From the NCBI GenBank assembly GCA_021777765.1, contig JAJYDF010000020.1:1-58713 (forward strand): a stretch of DNA of 58,713 bases, given 5' to 3'. The notes beneath the pieces were generated by a model. The model searched no databases and was not told the DNA's origin. It worked only from the letters and a program-made list of their open reading frames with translations. Below are positions 28,229 through 36,611 of this stretch, piece after piece. The stretch's first letter is position 1. Each line of letters opens with the position of its first letter. The translations under genes were made by a program, and so were the position numbers. The stretch comes from Pseudomonadota bacterium (lineage in GTDB: Bacteria > Pseudomonadota > Gammaproteobacteria > DASZBR01).

Positions 28229-28885
28229 TTAAATATCTTCAACACCACCTGCTTCACCACCACCTTCTTCACCTTCTTTCTCAGCCGGTGCAGCCGTTTT
28301 TGCGCCGCCTGGTGTAGGAGTAGGAGCAGTCCATGGTTTTGGTTCATGACGAAGCGTTCCGAATTGTGGTTCAATGCGCTTCATATTTTGTAATAAAGCT
28401 TGTTCTTTAAATTCGGGTGTAAAATTAATCACTAAAGTGGAATCTTTATGGAATTCTAAATCAAACCATGCTTTACGTTTTGCGATTTCATGTCCTGAAA
28501 ATGCAACTTCTTTGGCACCTGCATCAACCGCTAATTGAATCATGTTACTGACCGTAGTTAATAATTTCAGCGTGCTGTCATGATTTAAAATTAATTCATC
28601 GCCAGGAGAGGTTGCTAAATAATTACCATAGTCGTAAATGGGAAATCCACCATCAACAGGAATGATTGCGGGTGGGCCTTCGAGAGTAGGAACATGTGGG
28701 TCGACGATATAAAGAACGAAAAAACCCCATAGTTGCAGCAGATAAGAAATCCACATATTAAAATCTTCATCAGGCATTTCACGTGGATTTTCTAATGCTT
28801 TTTGTGCATCGATTAATGCTTGATCAATAGGAATTTCTAGCGGATCAGGTGGTAATTTTCCAAGAGGTAATTCAGTTGCCGACAT
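28229..28885 (-). CDS. Unknown protein leading the nuclease-PhaC-P450 unit
   Basis: 218 residues, family not recognised. No signal peptide. A central hydrophobic stretch (SYLLQLWGFFVLYIVDPHVP, about 47-66) could be a single membrane or buried helix. Residues 70-180 look like a compact mixed alpha/beta domain (for example FSGHEIAKRKAWFDLEF). The last 30 residues are Pro/Ala/Gly/Glu-rich and probably disordered. It ends 14 bases before the nuclease gene and so is likely the first gene of that operon. Confidence 0.6.
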   Translation of the reverse strand: MSATELPLGKLPPDPLEIPIDQALIDAQKALENPREMPDEDFNMWISYLLQLWGFFVLYIVDPHVPTLEGPPAIIPVDGGFPIYDYGNYLATSPGDELILNHDSTLKLLTTVSNMIQLAVDAGAKEVAFSGHEIAKRKAWFDLEFHKDSTLVINFTPEFKEQALLQNMKRIEPQFGTLRHEPKPWTAPTPTPGGAKTAAPAEKEGEEGGGEAGGVEDI

Positions 28886-28993
28886 AAATTTGACCTTTCA
28901 TTCTCAATTAATTAATCGTAAATAAAGTATAGGCTATTTTATTTGTGGCACAAGAGGGTGAACGGCGTTTTATTATTGGTCTGTCACTGACAT

Positions 28994-29293
28994 TTAGATC
29001 CAAGGTTGAATTTGTTTATTTTGAATAACTAATTCAACAAAGTCTTCATAATCTATTACAAGGATACCTGATATGACACGATCAGAAACGCCTCTTGCTG
29101 AAAGGTCTGGTGATAGAGCATATATTGGATTAATGTTGATAATCTCGGCTAATAACTTGCTACCAGGCGATCCTTCGATAGAATTTAATACGCCATCTTC
29201 ATACAATACAATAATATTATTCGGTAAAATATGTTTTAAACAACTGAATAAAGCATCGTGTGATGGGAATGATTTATTAATAATATGTAACAT
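28994..29293 (-). CDS. tusB: Sulfur-transfer protein TusB (DsrH family)
   Basis: 99 residues, the size of TusB. It begins MLHIINKSF and carries the DsrH pattern IIVLYEDGVLNSIEGS near residues 28-43. TusB is part of the TusBCD complex that passes sulfur from TusA to TusE for 2-thiouridine formation in tRNA. It follows tusC but, unusually, is separated by 134 bases that hold a repeat element, so it may need its own start signal; the ribosome site is weak. Confidence 0.8.
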   Translation of the reverse strand: MLHIINKSFPSHDALFSCLKHILPNNIIVLYEDGVLNSIEGSPGSKLLAEIININPIYALSPDLSARGVSDRVISGILVIDYEDFVELVIQNKQIQPWI

Positions 29294-29323
29294 GCCACTA
29301 TTTTCTCTCTGTAATAATTCCTT

Positions 29324-29380
29324 GTCATTCCCGCACGCTCAATGATAAGCGAACATAATGTGTTATCAAGCGGGAATCTA
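29324..29380. repeat. Nested inverted repeat in the tusC-tusB gap
   Basis: ATTCCCGC (29327-29334) pairs with GCGGGAAT (29370-29377), and inside it TGATAA pairs with TTATCA, giving a nested hairpin. The outer TGTCATTCCCGC...GCGGGAATCTA form resembles widespread dispersed repeats. It separates tusC from tusB. Confidence 0.6.
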
Positions 29381-29427
29381 TTGCAAAAATTTTAATTTGT
29401 AATGTAAAACCTAAATAATACTTCGAT

Positions 29428-29811
29428 TTATAATGTAAATAACAAATCTTGTTCGGACAAAAGTTGAGCAATTGCGTTTCGATTTAATTCATGTACCGGC
29501 AAAATTAAATCATCAATAACAAGATCTCGTTCAATTAAAGATTCACTTTCACCATAAATTTTTACATCGCCAAATTCAGATAATGCTTTAAATGTAGAGG
29601 TATAATTTTTTTCTTGTACGGCCGCTGAATTTTGACCAGATTTTAATTGCCACACACCATCATCTATAAAAACCACCGTAACATGCATATCAAGTGTCAA
29701 TGCTGTCAAAATCACATCCATCGCTTCTTTAATTTCCGATGTGCCATAAGGGCCTTTGCGAATTAAAAAGCTAATTTTAGTCATAAGCGATTGAGACATA
29801 TTAATTGCCAA
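29428..29811 (-). CDS. tusC: Sulfur-transfer protein TusC (DsrF family)
   Basis: 127 residues with the DsrE/DsrF fold. The N-terminal ISFLIRKGPYGTSEIKEAMD and the following ALTLDMHVTVVFIDDGVWQL match TusC. It has no cysteine, as in E. coli TusC, where the catalytic cysteine is on TusD. It overlaps the end of tusD by 11 bases, so TusD and TusC are translationally coupled and should be made in equal amounts for the heterohexamer. Confidence 0.87.
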   Translation of the reverse strand: MAINMSQSLMTKISFLIRKGPYGTSEIKEAMDVILTALTLDMHVTVVFIDDGVWQLKSGQNSAAVQEKNYTSTFKALSEFGDVKIYGESESLIERDLVIDDLILPVHELNRNAIAQLLSEQDLLFTL

Positions 29812-30193
29812 AAGTTAAAAATCGATCAGCTTGAGTAATCGCTTCATAAAATTGTGCAAGGCTAGACATTTTAAAAGCAGCATTAAAATTATTGGTTTCT
29901 TTTTCATATTGTTGTGCTAATGATTCATCAATAACGCCACGGAGGAGGGCGGAAGTACTGCAGACAGCTAATTCAAAATTCGCTTGTTCAGCCAATTGTT
30001 GCCAAAGTGATGTAATGGATAATTCATCTGTAGGGATGTAAATTAAATTATTTGCATGATGAACGCCATCTTGGAAAAAAAATACTTGAACTATTTGATG
30101 TTTTTTCGCAATGACCGCTTTTGCAAAATGATAGGCGCTAATAGATGCTTGTGTAGTATATGGCGCGCCTGTAATAAGTAATGCAAATTTCAA
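29801..30193 (-). CDS. tusD: Sulfurtransferase subunit TusD (DsrE family)
   Basis: 130 residues. KFALLITGAPYTTQASISAY and VFFFQDGVHHANNL are the family signature. The sulfur-carrying cysteine is C78 in AVCSTSALLRG, the same position as Cys78 of the E. coli enzyme. It accepts persulfide sulfur from TusA on the way to mnm5s2U in tRNA wobble positions. First gene of tusD-tusC-tusB; TusE and TusA are not in the window. Confidence 0.92.
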   Translation of the reverse strand: MKFALLITGAPYTTQASISAYHFAKAVIAKKHQIVQVFFFQDGVHHANNLIYIPTDELSITSLWQQLAEQANFELAVCSTSALLRGVIDESLAQQYEKETNNFNAAFKMSSLAQFYEAITQADRFLTFGN

Positions 30194-30253
30194 TGACAGT
30201 ACCTCAAGACAATTGATTAGTCGTTTAAAATAATAATAATTTTTTTCACATCC

Positions 30254-30284
30254 AAAAAAAATCCCCTCATATAAAGGGGATTTT
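30254..30284 (-). terminator. Rho-independent terminator of the YccA-like gene
   Basis: On the minus strand, AAATCCCC / GGGGATTT form a stem of 8 bp followed directly by a run of T. It lies about 20 bases after the stop codon of the Bax-inhibitor-1 family gene. Confidence 0.9.
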
Positions 30285-30302
30285 AATCGTAAATTTCGCA
30301 GA

Positions 30303-30980
30303 TCAATTTCTATTATTCATCGCACCAAATATCTGCAATAAACTAATAAATATATTATACAAAGACACATATAATGTGATTGTTGCCATAACATAATTTG
30401 TTTCACCGCCGTTAATAATTTGGCTGGTTTGTAACAATATTACGCCAGATGACAACACAACAAATGCCGCTGATACAGCAAGATATAATGCAGGAATATG
30501 GAAGAACAGGGTGCCTATGCTTGCTAAAAAGGCCACCATTAAACCGACCATTAAAAACCCGCCCATATAACTAAAATCTTTACGTGTAACCAGGGCATAT
30601 CCTGATAAGCCGAAGAAAATTAATCCCGTAGCGCCAAATGACATCATCACTAAAGCATGACCATTAGGAATTGCGTGAATATAGTAATTTAACAGAGGTC
30701 CTAATGTGTAACCCATAAATCCAGTGAGGGCAAACACACCCACAATTCCCATTGCGCTATTGCGTAGGGCACCAGTTAAAAATAATAATCCAAAATATCC
30801 CACTATCGTTATCATGGGGCTTAAGGGGGGAGCATTTGTTGCCATGGCGAATGCCGCTGTAGCAGCACTAAACATGAGTGTAAGACTCAATAAAATATAG
30901 GTATTACGAAGAACTCTGTTTGTAACAAGAATAGATTCTGCAGAACTCGAACGGACTACAGTTGAATCATTAGGTTGCAT
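30303..30980 (-). CDS. yccA: Bax inhibitor-1/YccA family membrane protein
   Basis: 225 residues with seven predicted membrane segments. The sequence after the short N-terminus, LRNTYILLSLTLMFSAATAA, and the C-terminal TLYVSLYNIFISLLQIFG are typical of bacterial YccA/BI-1 proteins (UPF0005). YccA interacts with the FtsH protease in E. coli; eukaryotic members modulate cell death and calcium leak. Single gene with its own terminator. Confidence 0.9.
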   Translation of the reverse strand: MQPNDSTVVRSSSAESILVTNRVLRNTYILLSLTLMFSAATAAFAMATNAPPLSPMITIVGYFGLLFLTGALRNSAMGIVGVFALTGFMGYTLGPLLNYYIHAIPNGHALVMMSFGATGLIFFGLSGYALVTRKDFSYMGGFLMVGLMVAFLASIGTLFFHIPALYLAVSAAFVVLSSGVILLQTSQIINGGETNYVMATITLYVSLYNIFISLLQIFGAMNNRN

Positions 30981-31063
30981 AAAGTGATTTCTCCTGGATT
31001 TTACAAATTAATATTCAATTAATAAGTATAGCAAAATTTTGATGATTGTACTCATTCTTATTT

Positions 31064-31086
31064 CCTTCTCCAGCAAGGGGAGAAGG
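31064..31086. repeat. Short hairpin repeat
   Basis: CCTTCTCCAGCAAGGGGAGA followed by AGG: hairpin half of the dispersed family, upstream of yccA and tRNA-Ser. Confidence 0.7.
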
Positions 31087-31191
31087 AAATAAGGAATAAA
31101 AATTTAATTCATAGGTGTAAATCCTCACAAAATACTTTCAGACTTTCTTACTTTCATGTATGCTCTTAACTCTTTGAATAATAAAAATAGA

Positions 31192-31282
31192 GGAGAGGTG
31201 GCTGAGCGGTTGAAAGCGGCGGTCTTGAAAACCGTTAAGGGGTATCCCCCCTTCCAGGGTTCGAATCCCTGCCTCTCCGCCA
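31192..31282 (+). tRNA. tRNA-Ser (TGA)
   Basis: 91 bases with encoded CCA. Acceptor stem GGAGAGG pairs with CCTCTCC; D-arm GGCTGAGCGG; anticodon loop CTTGAAA gives anticodon TGA; a long variable arm (class II) precedes the GGTTCGAATCC T-arm. It reads UCN codons and lies directly upstream of the letA/gacA gene. Confidence 0.97.
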
Positions 31283-31315
31283 TTCAGAGAATAACCATAT
31301 AATCGGAGTGAATTT

Positions 31316-31978
31316 ATGGATATAAATGTACTTCTTGTAGACGATCACGCGTTAATGCGTGATGGGTTAAAAGCATTATTGGATGGCGTTAATGGTATAA
31401 AAGTTGTAGGTGAAGCAAGCAGTGGTGAACAAGCGTTACGTGTCGTACGAGATAAAAAACCCCATGTTGTATTAATGGATGTAAAAATGCCAGGAATTGG
31501 CGGCCTTGAAGCAACTCGTCGTTTAATACATTCAAACCCAGAAGTAAAAGTCATCGCTGTAACAGCCTGTAATGAAGATCCTTATCCTTCCAGATTAATT
31601 CAAACAGGTGCTGCAGGATTTTTAGCAAAAGATTGTGGTTTAGAAGAATTGGTTGAAGCGATTCGCAAAGTGCACACTGGCCAGCGTTACGTCAGTGCTG
31701 AAATAGCACAAGAATTAGCATTAAGATCCGTGATTCGGCCAACAGATGGATCGCCTCTCAAACAGTTATCTGAGCGAGAACTGCAAGTGATGTTAATGAT
31801 CAGTAGTGGTCAAAAAGTGCAACAAATTTCGGATAAATTATGCATTACACCCAAAACCGTTAACACTTATCGTTATCGTCTATTTGAGAAATTAAATGTG
31901 AATAGCGATGTTGAATTAACACATCTTGCTATTCGTTATGGTTTGTTAGATTTAGATAAAGAAGTTTTCGCCGAATAA
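31316..31978 (+). CDS. letA: LetA/GacA/UvrY-type response regulator
   Basis: 220 residues. Receiver domain with acidic pocket VDD at 8-10, phospho-acceptor D55 (VVLMDVKMPG) and the conserved K in FLAKD; C-terminal LuxR-type helix-turn-helix (LSERELQVMLMISSGQKVQQ, then TPKTVNTYRYRLFEKL). Next to uvrC it is the orthologue of UvrY/GacA/LetA, which in Legionella and Coxiella relatives triggers small RNAs that relieve CsrA and switch the cell to the transmissive phase. The sensor kinase (LetS/BarA) is not in the window. Any control over the Dot/Icm genes here is inference. Confidence 0.92.
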   Translation: MDINVLLVDDHALMRDGLKALLDGVNGIKVVGEASSGEQALRVVRDKKPHVVLMDVKMPGIGGLEATRRLIHSNPEVKVIAVTACNEDPYPSRLIQTGAAGFLAKDCGLEELVEAIRKVHTGQRYVSAEIAQELALRSVIRPTDGSPLKQLSERELQVMLMISSGQKVQQISDKLCITPKTVNTYRYRLFEKLNVNSDVELTHLAIRYGLLDLDKEVFAE

Positions 31979-31995
31979 TATTCCTAATTTTTTTT

Positions 31996-32113
31996 CCTTC
32001 TCCCGCTTGCGGGAGAAGGTGCCTTCGGTAGATGAGGGTAGGTTAAATTAATGATGAATTTAATTTAATACCCCTCATTTATCTAAGGCACTTTCTCACT
32101 TTCTGGGAGAAGG
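31996..32113. repeat. Pair of facing dispersed hairpin repeats
   Basis: 31996-32019 is a perfect CCTTCTCCCGC/GCGGGAGAAGG hairpin followed by TGCCTTCGGTAGATGAGGG. 32072-32113 is a more degenerate inverted copy (CCTCATTTATCTAAGGCAC, then CTTTCT...GGGAGAAGG). They fill the gap between letA and uvrC and face one another, the same arrangement as at the left end of the window. Confidence 0.85.
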
Positions 32114-32135
32114 AAAAATCCGAAATAAAATCCCA

Positions 32136-33959
32136 ATGACTAATTTTGATTCTGAATCTTTCCTAAAAACCGTCAGCACCGCCCCAGGTGTTTATCAAAT
32201 GCTGTCTCAAGACGGCGAAGTAATATATGTAGGCAAAGCACGCAATTTAAAAAACCGTCTCAGCAGTTATTTCCAAAAAAATTTGGCCAGTGTAAAAACG
32301 GAATCACTGGTCAAACAAATTAATCGCATTGAAACCATCATTACCCAATCAGAAAATGAAGCATTAATTCTAGAAAATAATCTCATTAAAAAATTTCTGC
32401 CTCGTTATAATATTTTATTTCGCGACGATAAATCCTATCCTTATATTATCATTTCCGATCATCCTGATTATCCACGCATTGGTTTTTATCGTGGCAGAAA
32501 AAGAGAAGGGGGATCATTTTTTGGTCCTTACTCAAGCACTACTACCGTCAGAGAAACAATTAATTTATTAGAAAAAATATTTAAATTGCGTAGTTGTGAA
32601 GATAATTTTTTTAAAAATCGCAGCCGACCTTGTTTGCAATATCAAATCAAACGTTGTACGGGACCTTGCGTCAATTTAATTACATCAGAAAATTATCAAC
32701 GTGATGTGCGTGATGCAAAATTATTTTTATCAGGACGTAGCCAAGAAATTATTGATCGTTTAGTGCAAAGAATGGAGGAGGCTGCATCTCACAAAGAATT
32801 TGAACGTGCTGCAGAATTTCGTGATCAAATAATTACTTTAAGACAAATACAGCAACGACAATATGTTTCAACCGATAAAGGTGATGTGGATGTGCATGCC
32901 GTGATTTATGCACAGGGTATTTATTGTGTACAAATATTATTTATTCGCGACGGTCACTTATTAGGACAAAAAAGTTATTTTCCTACTGTGCCACCAGAAA
33001 GTGTTGCCGAAGATGTATTAGCTGCATTTTTACCACAATATTATTTTTCGGAAATAACAGAACATGAAATTCCGGCAGAAATTATGACCAATATTAAATT
33101 ATCAGAACAGTCTTGGTTAGCTGCAGCATTGACAGAAACACGCGGTGGTCGTGTCACTTTATTGCATCCGCAACGTGGTGAAAATATGCAGTGGATTACC
33201 ATGGCAGTGCACAATGCTGAGCAAGCCATTATGCAATATTGTGCTGAGCACAGTTATTTAGAGCAGCGTGTAATTGAATTACAACAATTACTCAATTTAG
33301 ATTCACCACCAAAACGAATGGAATGTTTTGATATTAGTCATACGGGTGGTGAAGCTACTGTTGCATCTTGTGTCGTGTTTGATCAAAAAGGTTCACGCAA
33401 AGATTTATATCGACGCTTTAATATTAAAAATATTCAAGCAGGCGATGATTACGCAGCTATTCGCCAAGCTATTCAGAGACGTTATTTGCATTTAAAAACA
33501 ACGCAAGAAGAAATGCCCGATTTAGTGATTATTGATGGCGGCAAAGGACAACTAAAACAAGCAGAGGAAATTTTTGAAGAATTACAAATAACCGGCGTCA
33601 CATTATTAGGTGTTGCAAAAGGGCCAACACGTAAACCTGGATTGGAAACTCTCTTTTTAGGAAATGGTCATCAAATCGTAAATTCTACTGCCGATTCACC
33701 TGCATTGCATTTAATTCAACAAATTCGTGATGAAGCGCATCGTTTTGCTATAACAGGCCATCGTCGTGCACGTGCAAAAAAACGTGTGACTTCACCATTA
33801 GAAAATATTCCAGGTATTGGTGCAAAAAGACGCAGAGAATTGTTACGTCAATTTGGTGGTTTGCAAGAATTGAAAAAAGCATCAGTGTCAGAAATAACTA
33901 CTGTGCCAGGAATCAATACTGCAATGGCACAAAAAATATATGATTTTTTACATCAATGA
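32136..33959 (+). CDS. uvrC: Excinuclease ABC subunit C
   Basis: 607 residues, normal UvrC length. N-terminal GIY-YIG nuclease (APGVYQMLSQDGEVIYVGKA), the cysteine-rich CLQYQIKRCTGPC, the UVR helix pair (MEEAASHKEFERAAEFRDQI near 210-230), the RNase H-like 5' nuclease with VIIDGGKGQLKQA, and C-terminal helix-hairpin-helix (IPGIGAKRRRELL) are all present. It cuts on both sides of UvrB-marked damage. The letA-uvrC link is conserved in gammaproteobacteria; pgsA, which usually follows, is here displaced by one gene. Confidence 0.97.
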   Translation: MTNFDSESFLKTVSTAPGVYQMLSQDGEVIYVGKARNLKNRLSSYFQKNLASVKTESLVKQINRIETIITQSENEALILENNLIKKFLPRYNILFRDDKSYPYIIISDHPDYPRIGFYRGRKREGGSFFGPYSSTTTVRETINLLEKIFKLRSCEDNFFKNRSRPCLQYQIKRCTGPCVNLITSENYQRDVRDAKLFLSGRSQEIIDRLVQRMEEAASHKEFERAAEFRDQIITLRQIQQRQYVSTDKGDVDVHAVIYAQGIYCVQILFIRDGHLLGQKSYFPTVPPESVAEDVLAAFLPQYYFSEITEHEIPAEIMTNIKLSEQSWLAAALTETRGGRVTLLHPQRGENMQWITMAVHNAEQAIMQYCAEHSYLEQRVIELQQLLNLDSPPKRMECFDISHTGGEATVASCVVFDQKGSRKDLYRRFNIKNIQAGDDYAAIRQAIQRRYLHLKTTQEEMPDLVIIDGGKGQLKQAEEIFEELQITGVTLLGVAKGPTRKPGLETLFLGNGHQIVNSTADSPALHLIQQIRDEAHRFAITGHRRARAKKRVTSPLENIPGIGAKRRRELLRQFGGLQELKKASVSEITTVPGINTAMAQKIYDFLHQ

Positions 33960-34156
33960 AAATATTATTTAAATTTAATGTCTAAGGTTAATTAAATCAT
34001 CATTTATTTATTTTCTAGCTAAATTCTCATTAAATTTTTATTTTAATCCACTCTTAAATGTAGCGTTAATAAAAAATTTCTGTATACTTGCTGCGGGAAA
34101 TTAATATTACAACATGGACAATTTACTACAATCCCTATTCATTTTTGAGGTTAATA

Positions 34157-35662
34157 ATGATTCCTTCATTGATAGAAGAAAATATCATCAAAGAAATTAC
34201 TGACTACGTAGAAAAATACAATAAAACTGCGACTATTAAGCTAATAATTCCTAACGCAGGAGAAGAAGTAGTCATAGAGACTAATGAAATAAATAGACAG
34301 AACGATGTATCACGGTGTATTAAAGCTGCTCGTAATACCAGATTAACTTTTAATAAATATATTGAAGAATTAAAGGCAGCAGCTGAAAAAATAGCAGGCC
34401 GCGCAGTTCCACTTTTTGGTTCTTCACTTTATCAAAACTTATGTGTTGCGATTAAAAATAGTGAAACTAACCGAGACAAATACTATCAACAAGCAATCGA
34501 GTTGCTTGAAAATAAATTTAATCAATTATTTGCAGAAAATGTTAATTTGACATTTATAAGAGAATTTTATCTTTTGACTAATCAGTTTAATAGGTTAATG
34601 TTTCCCAATCAGTTAGAAAATGAGTTTGAATCGAATTTTATTACCCTGCTTAGAGTTCAGAAATATATTACAGAGCATCCTATCATTGATGAATTCACTT
34701 TTCGTCATTTTGCATCGCAAATTGAATGTCTAAAAGCCAAAATTAAATATCTTAATGAACATAAAATGGATAAAACGGATATTACCATTGCATTTAGTGA
34801 TATCGATAGAAAAACTCATTTAAACTGGGCCATTGAAATGGCGCGATTATTGAGCTCAACAAATAATAAAGATTTACAAGCGCAATTATTACAACAGACT
34901 AATACTATTAAAGAACAGAGTGCCACAATTTCTCATCAGAAATCGCTAATTGATCAATTAAAAAGTGAGCGAGACAGATCTCAACATGGCTTTGAGTTAC
35001 TGCAACAAGAAAAAACGAAATTACAAACAGCTTTAGATGACAGTAAGTCTGCAAGAGATGAAATTCAGCAGAAATTGGCTATATCAGAAAGTGCTCTACA
35101 AGCGAAACAACTAATTCTTGATGAAAAAATTAAGTCGCTAGAAGCGTTGGAAAAGCAGCGTATTGAATTAGAAAATATGCATACAGCACAAACGCAGCAA
35201 ATGACTGAATTGACCACTAAAATGACTAAACTTGCTGGAAAGCTGGAAAAACCGAATGTACTACAAAAAGATCAAATTGAATTGGCAAAAAAAGACAAAG
35301 AAATTGAATTAAAAGATCTAACATTGGCTCAGCAAGAAGGGCAAATCAAAGCACAAGAGCAAGAAAATGATGCTCTTCGCAAAGAATACACCGGTTATAA
35401 ATCCGCTAAGCAAAAAGAGTTGATTGTATTAAGAGAAGAATTAGAACGCGTTAATCGTGATATTGCCTCTTTGCGTACAGAATTAGAAAAAGCAAAGAGA
35501 GATTTTCAAGCCAGTGATGAAGATCGGAAAAGATTACAATCTCAAATTGATAAGGCTGCTGCACAACACTCAGTGAATTATCATACCAAAAAACCGCCTC
35601 ATAATGGTGCTAGTGGTGGCAGTGCTGTTAAACCAGCTACAAATTCTCTTAGACCAAAATAA
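34157..35662 (+). CDS. Long coiled-coil protein of unknown function
   Basis: About 501 residues from the ATG at 34157, which has a TGAGG ribosome site 6 bases upstream; an upstream in-frame TTG at 34088 lacks one. No signal peptide or membrane segment. Residues about 1-240 are helical and globular; about 250-470 form a long continuous coiled coil rich in Lys, Glu and Gln; the last 30 residues are a basic, Pro/Gly/Ser-rich tail. It lies between uvrC and pgsA, which are neighbours in most relatives, so it looks inserted. Coiled-coil cytosolic proteins of this kind are common among Dot/Icm effectors, which makes it a candidate only. Confidence 0.65.
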   Translation: MIPSLIEENIIKEITDYVEKYNKTATIKLIIPNAGEEVVIETNEINRQNDVSRCIKAARNTRLTFNKYIEELKAAAEKIAGRAVPLFGSSLYQNLCVAIKNSETNRDKYYQQAIELLENKFNQLFAENVNLTFIREFYLLTNQFNRLMFPNQLENEFESNFITLLRVQKYITEHPIIDEFTFRHFASQIECLKAKIKYLNEHKMDKTDITIAFSDIDRKTHLNWAIEMARLLSSTNNKDLQAQLLQQTNTIKEQSATISHQKSLIDQLKSERDRSQHGFELLQQEKTKLQTALDDSKSARDEIQQKLAISESALQAKQLILDEKIKSLEALEKQRIELENMHTAQTQQMTELTTKMTKLAGKLEKPNVLQKDQIELAKKDKEIELKDLTLAQQEGQIKAQEQENDALRKEYTGYKSAKQKELIVLREELERVNRDIASLRTELEKAKRDFQASDEDRKRLQSQIDKAAAQHSVNYHTKKPPHNGASGGSAVKPATNSLRPK

Positions 35663-35745
35663 GGATTTTGATTTAAGCAAAAAATTATTTTCACCAAAAT
35701 GATTTTAAGCTACGATATGATTGGGTAGATATAGGCCAATCAGAT

Positions 35746-36297
35746 ATGAACATCCCCAATTATTTTACGTTACTTAGGATTATTTTAATTCCCGTGTTAA
35801 TGGTATTTTTTTATATACCGTGGCAGTGGGGACATTTTTTTAGTGCAATTATATTTGCCCTCGCTGGGGTGACTGATTGGCTAGATGGTTATTTAGCGCG
35901 AAGTTTGCAACAAACTTCAGCTTTAGGACGCTTTTTGGATCCCGTCGCAGATAAATTAATCGTTGCAGTATCGTTAGTTTTGTTAGCCGGTGATCAACAA
36001 CATCTCCCTTATTTTGCAATACCAGCCGCAATCATTGTTGGTCGTGAAATTGGTGTGTCCGCATTAAGAGAATGGATGGCTGAATTAGGAAAGCAAACCA
36101 GTGTAGCCGTATCATTTATAGGTAAATTAAAAACGACATTACAAATGATTGCCGTCACAGGATTATTAGCAACCAGCGATAAATTTTTACCAAACGTAAA
36201 TATTACTGGCTATTACCTATTATGTATCTCTGCCGTATTAACCGTCTGGTCAATGACTATCTATTTGCGTGCCGCATATAAAGAATTACATACCTAA
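35746..36297 (+). CDS. pgsA: CDP-diacylglycerol-glycerol-3-phosphate 3-phosphatidyltransferase
   Basis: 183 residues. The CDP-alcohol phosphotransferase motif DGx2ARx8Gx3Dx3D is intact as DGYLARSLQQTSALGRFLDP followed by VAD. Four membrane helices. It makes phosphatidylglycerol phosphate, the committed step to phosphatidylglycerol and cardiolipin. It begins NIPNYFTLLRIILIPVLM, typical of PgsA. It is followed by a bidirectional terminator-like hairpin and two tRNA genes. Confidence 0.95.
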   Translation: MNIPNYFTLLRIILIPVLMVFFYIPWQWGHFFSAIIFALAGVTDWLDGYLARSLQQTSALGRFLDPVADKLIVAVSLVLLAGDQQHLPYFAIPAAIIVGREIGVSALREWMAELGKQTSVAVSFIGKLKTTLQMIAVTGLLATSDKFLPNVNITGYYLLCISAVLTVWSMTIYLRAAYKELHT

Positions 36298-36304
36298 TTT
36301 TTTT

Positions 36305-36327
36305 CCTTCTCCCCGAAGGGGAGAAGG
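36305..36327. repeat. Hairpin repeat acting as pgsA terminator
   Basis: CCTTCTCCCCGAAGGGGAGA followed by AGG is a perfect hairpin preceded by a T run and followed by an A run, so it has terminator geometry in both directions. It is an abbreviated copy of the dispersed repeat and directly follows pgsA. Confidence 0.8.
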
Positions 36328-36397
36328 AAAAAAAATATATTAATTAAATTAATTCATTAACCCCAATTCTTTCTTTAATTTATCACGATGTTAATGT

Positions 36398-36403
36398 TAT
36401 ACT
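36398..36403 (+). promoter_or_regulatory. Probable -10 box of the tRNA-Ser/tRNA-Arg promoter
   Basis: TATACT lies 10 bases before the tRNA-Ser gene and is followed by a GC-rich CGCGC stretch, as in stringently controlled stable-RNA promoters. The -35 box is not clear. Confidence 0.4.
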
Positions 36404-36413
36404 TTCGCGCTTC

Positions 36414-36506
36414 GGAGAGATGGCCGAGAGGCTGAAGGCGCTCCCCTGCTAAGGGAGTATGGGGTCAAAAACTCCATCGAGGGTTCGAATCCCTCTCTCT
36501 CCGCCA
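36414..36506 (+). tRNA. tRNA-Ser (GCT)
   Basis: 93 bases with CCA. Acceptor GGAGAGA pairs with TCTCTCC; D-arm GGCCGAGAGG; anticodon stem CTCCC/GGGAG with loop CTGCTAA (anticodon GCT); long class II variable arm; T-arm GGTTCGAATCC. It reads AGU/AGC codons. Confidence 0.97.
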
Positions 36507-36520
36507 TTGATAACCAATAC

Positions 36521-36597
36521 GCGCCCGTAGCTCAGCTGGATAGAGTACTCGGCTACGAACCGAGCGGTCGGGAGTTCGAATCTCTCCGGGCGCGCCA
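36521..36597 (+). tRNA. tRNA-Arg (ACG)
   Basis: 77 bases with CCA. Acceptor GCGCCCG pairs with CGGGCGC; anticodon stem CGGCT.../...CCGAG with loop CTACGAA (anticodon ACG, read as ICG after deamination); T-arm GAGTTCGAATCTC. It begins 14 bases after tRNA-Ser and is probably cotranscribed. Its 3' end adjoins a recombinase remnant, so it probably served as an integration site. Confidence 0.97.
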
Positions 36598-36611
36598 TAT
36601 GAATCAATAGG

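Noticed and set aside
34088..34156. Upstream TTG start for the coiled-coil gene
   Set aside because: No ribosome site, while the ATG at 34157 has TGAGG at good spacing.
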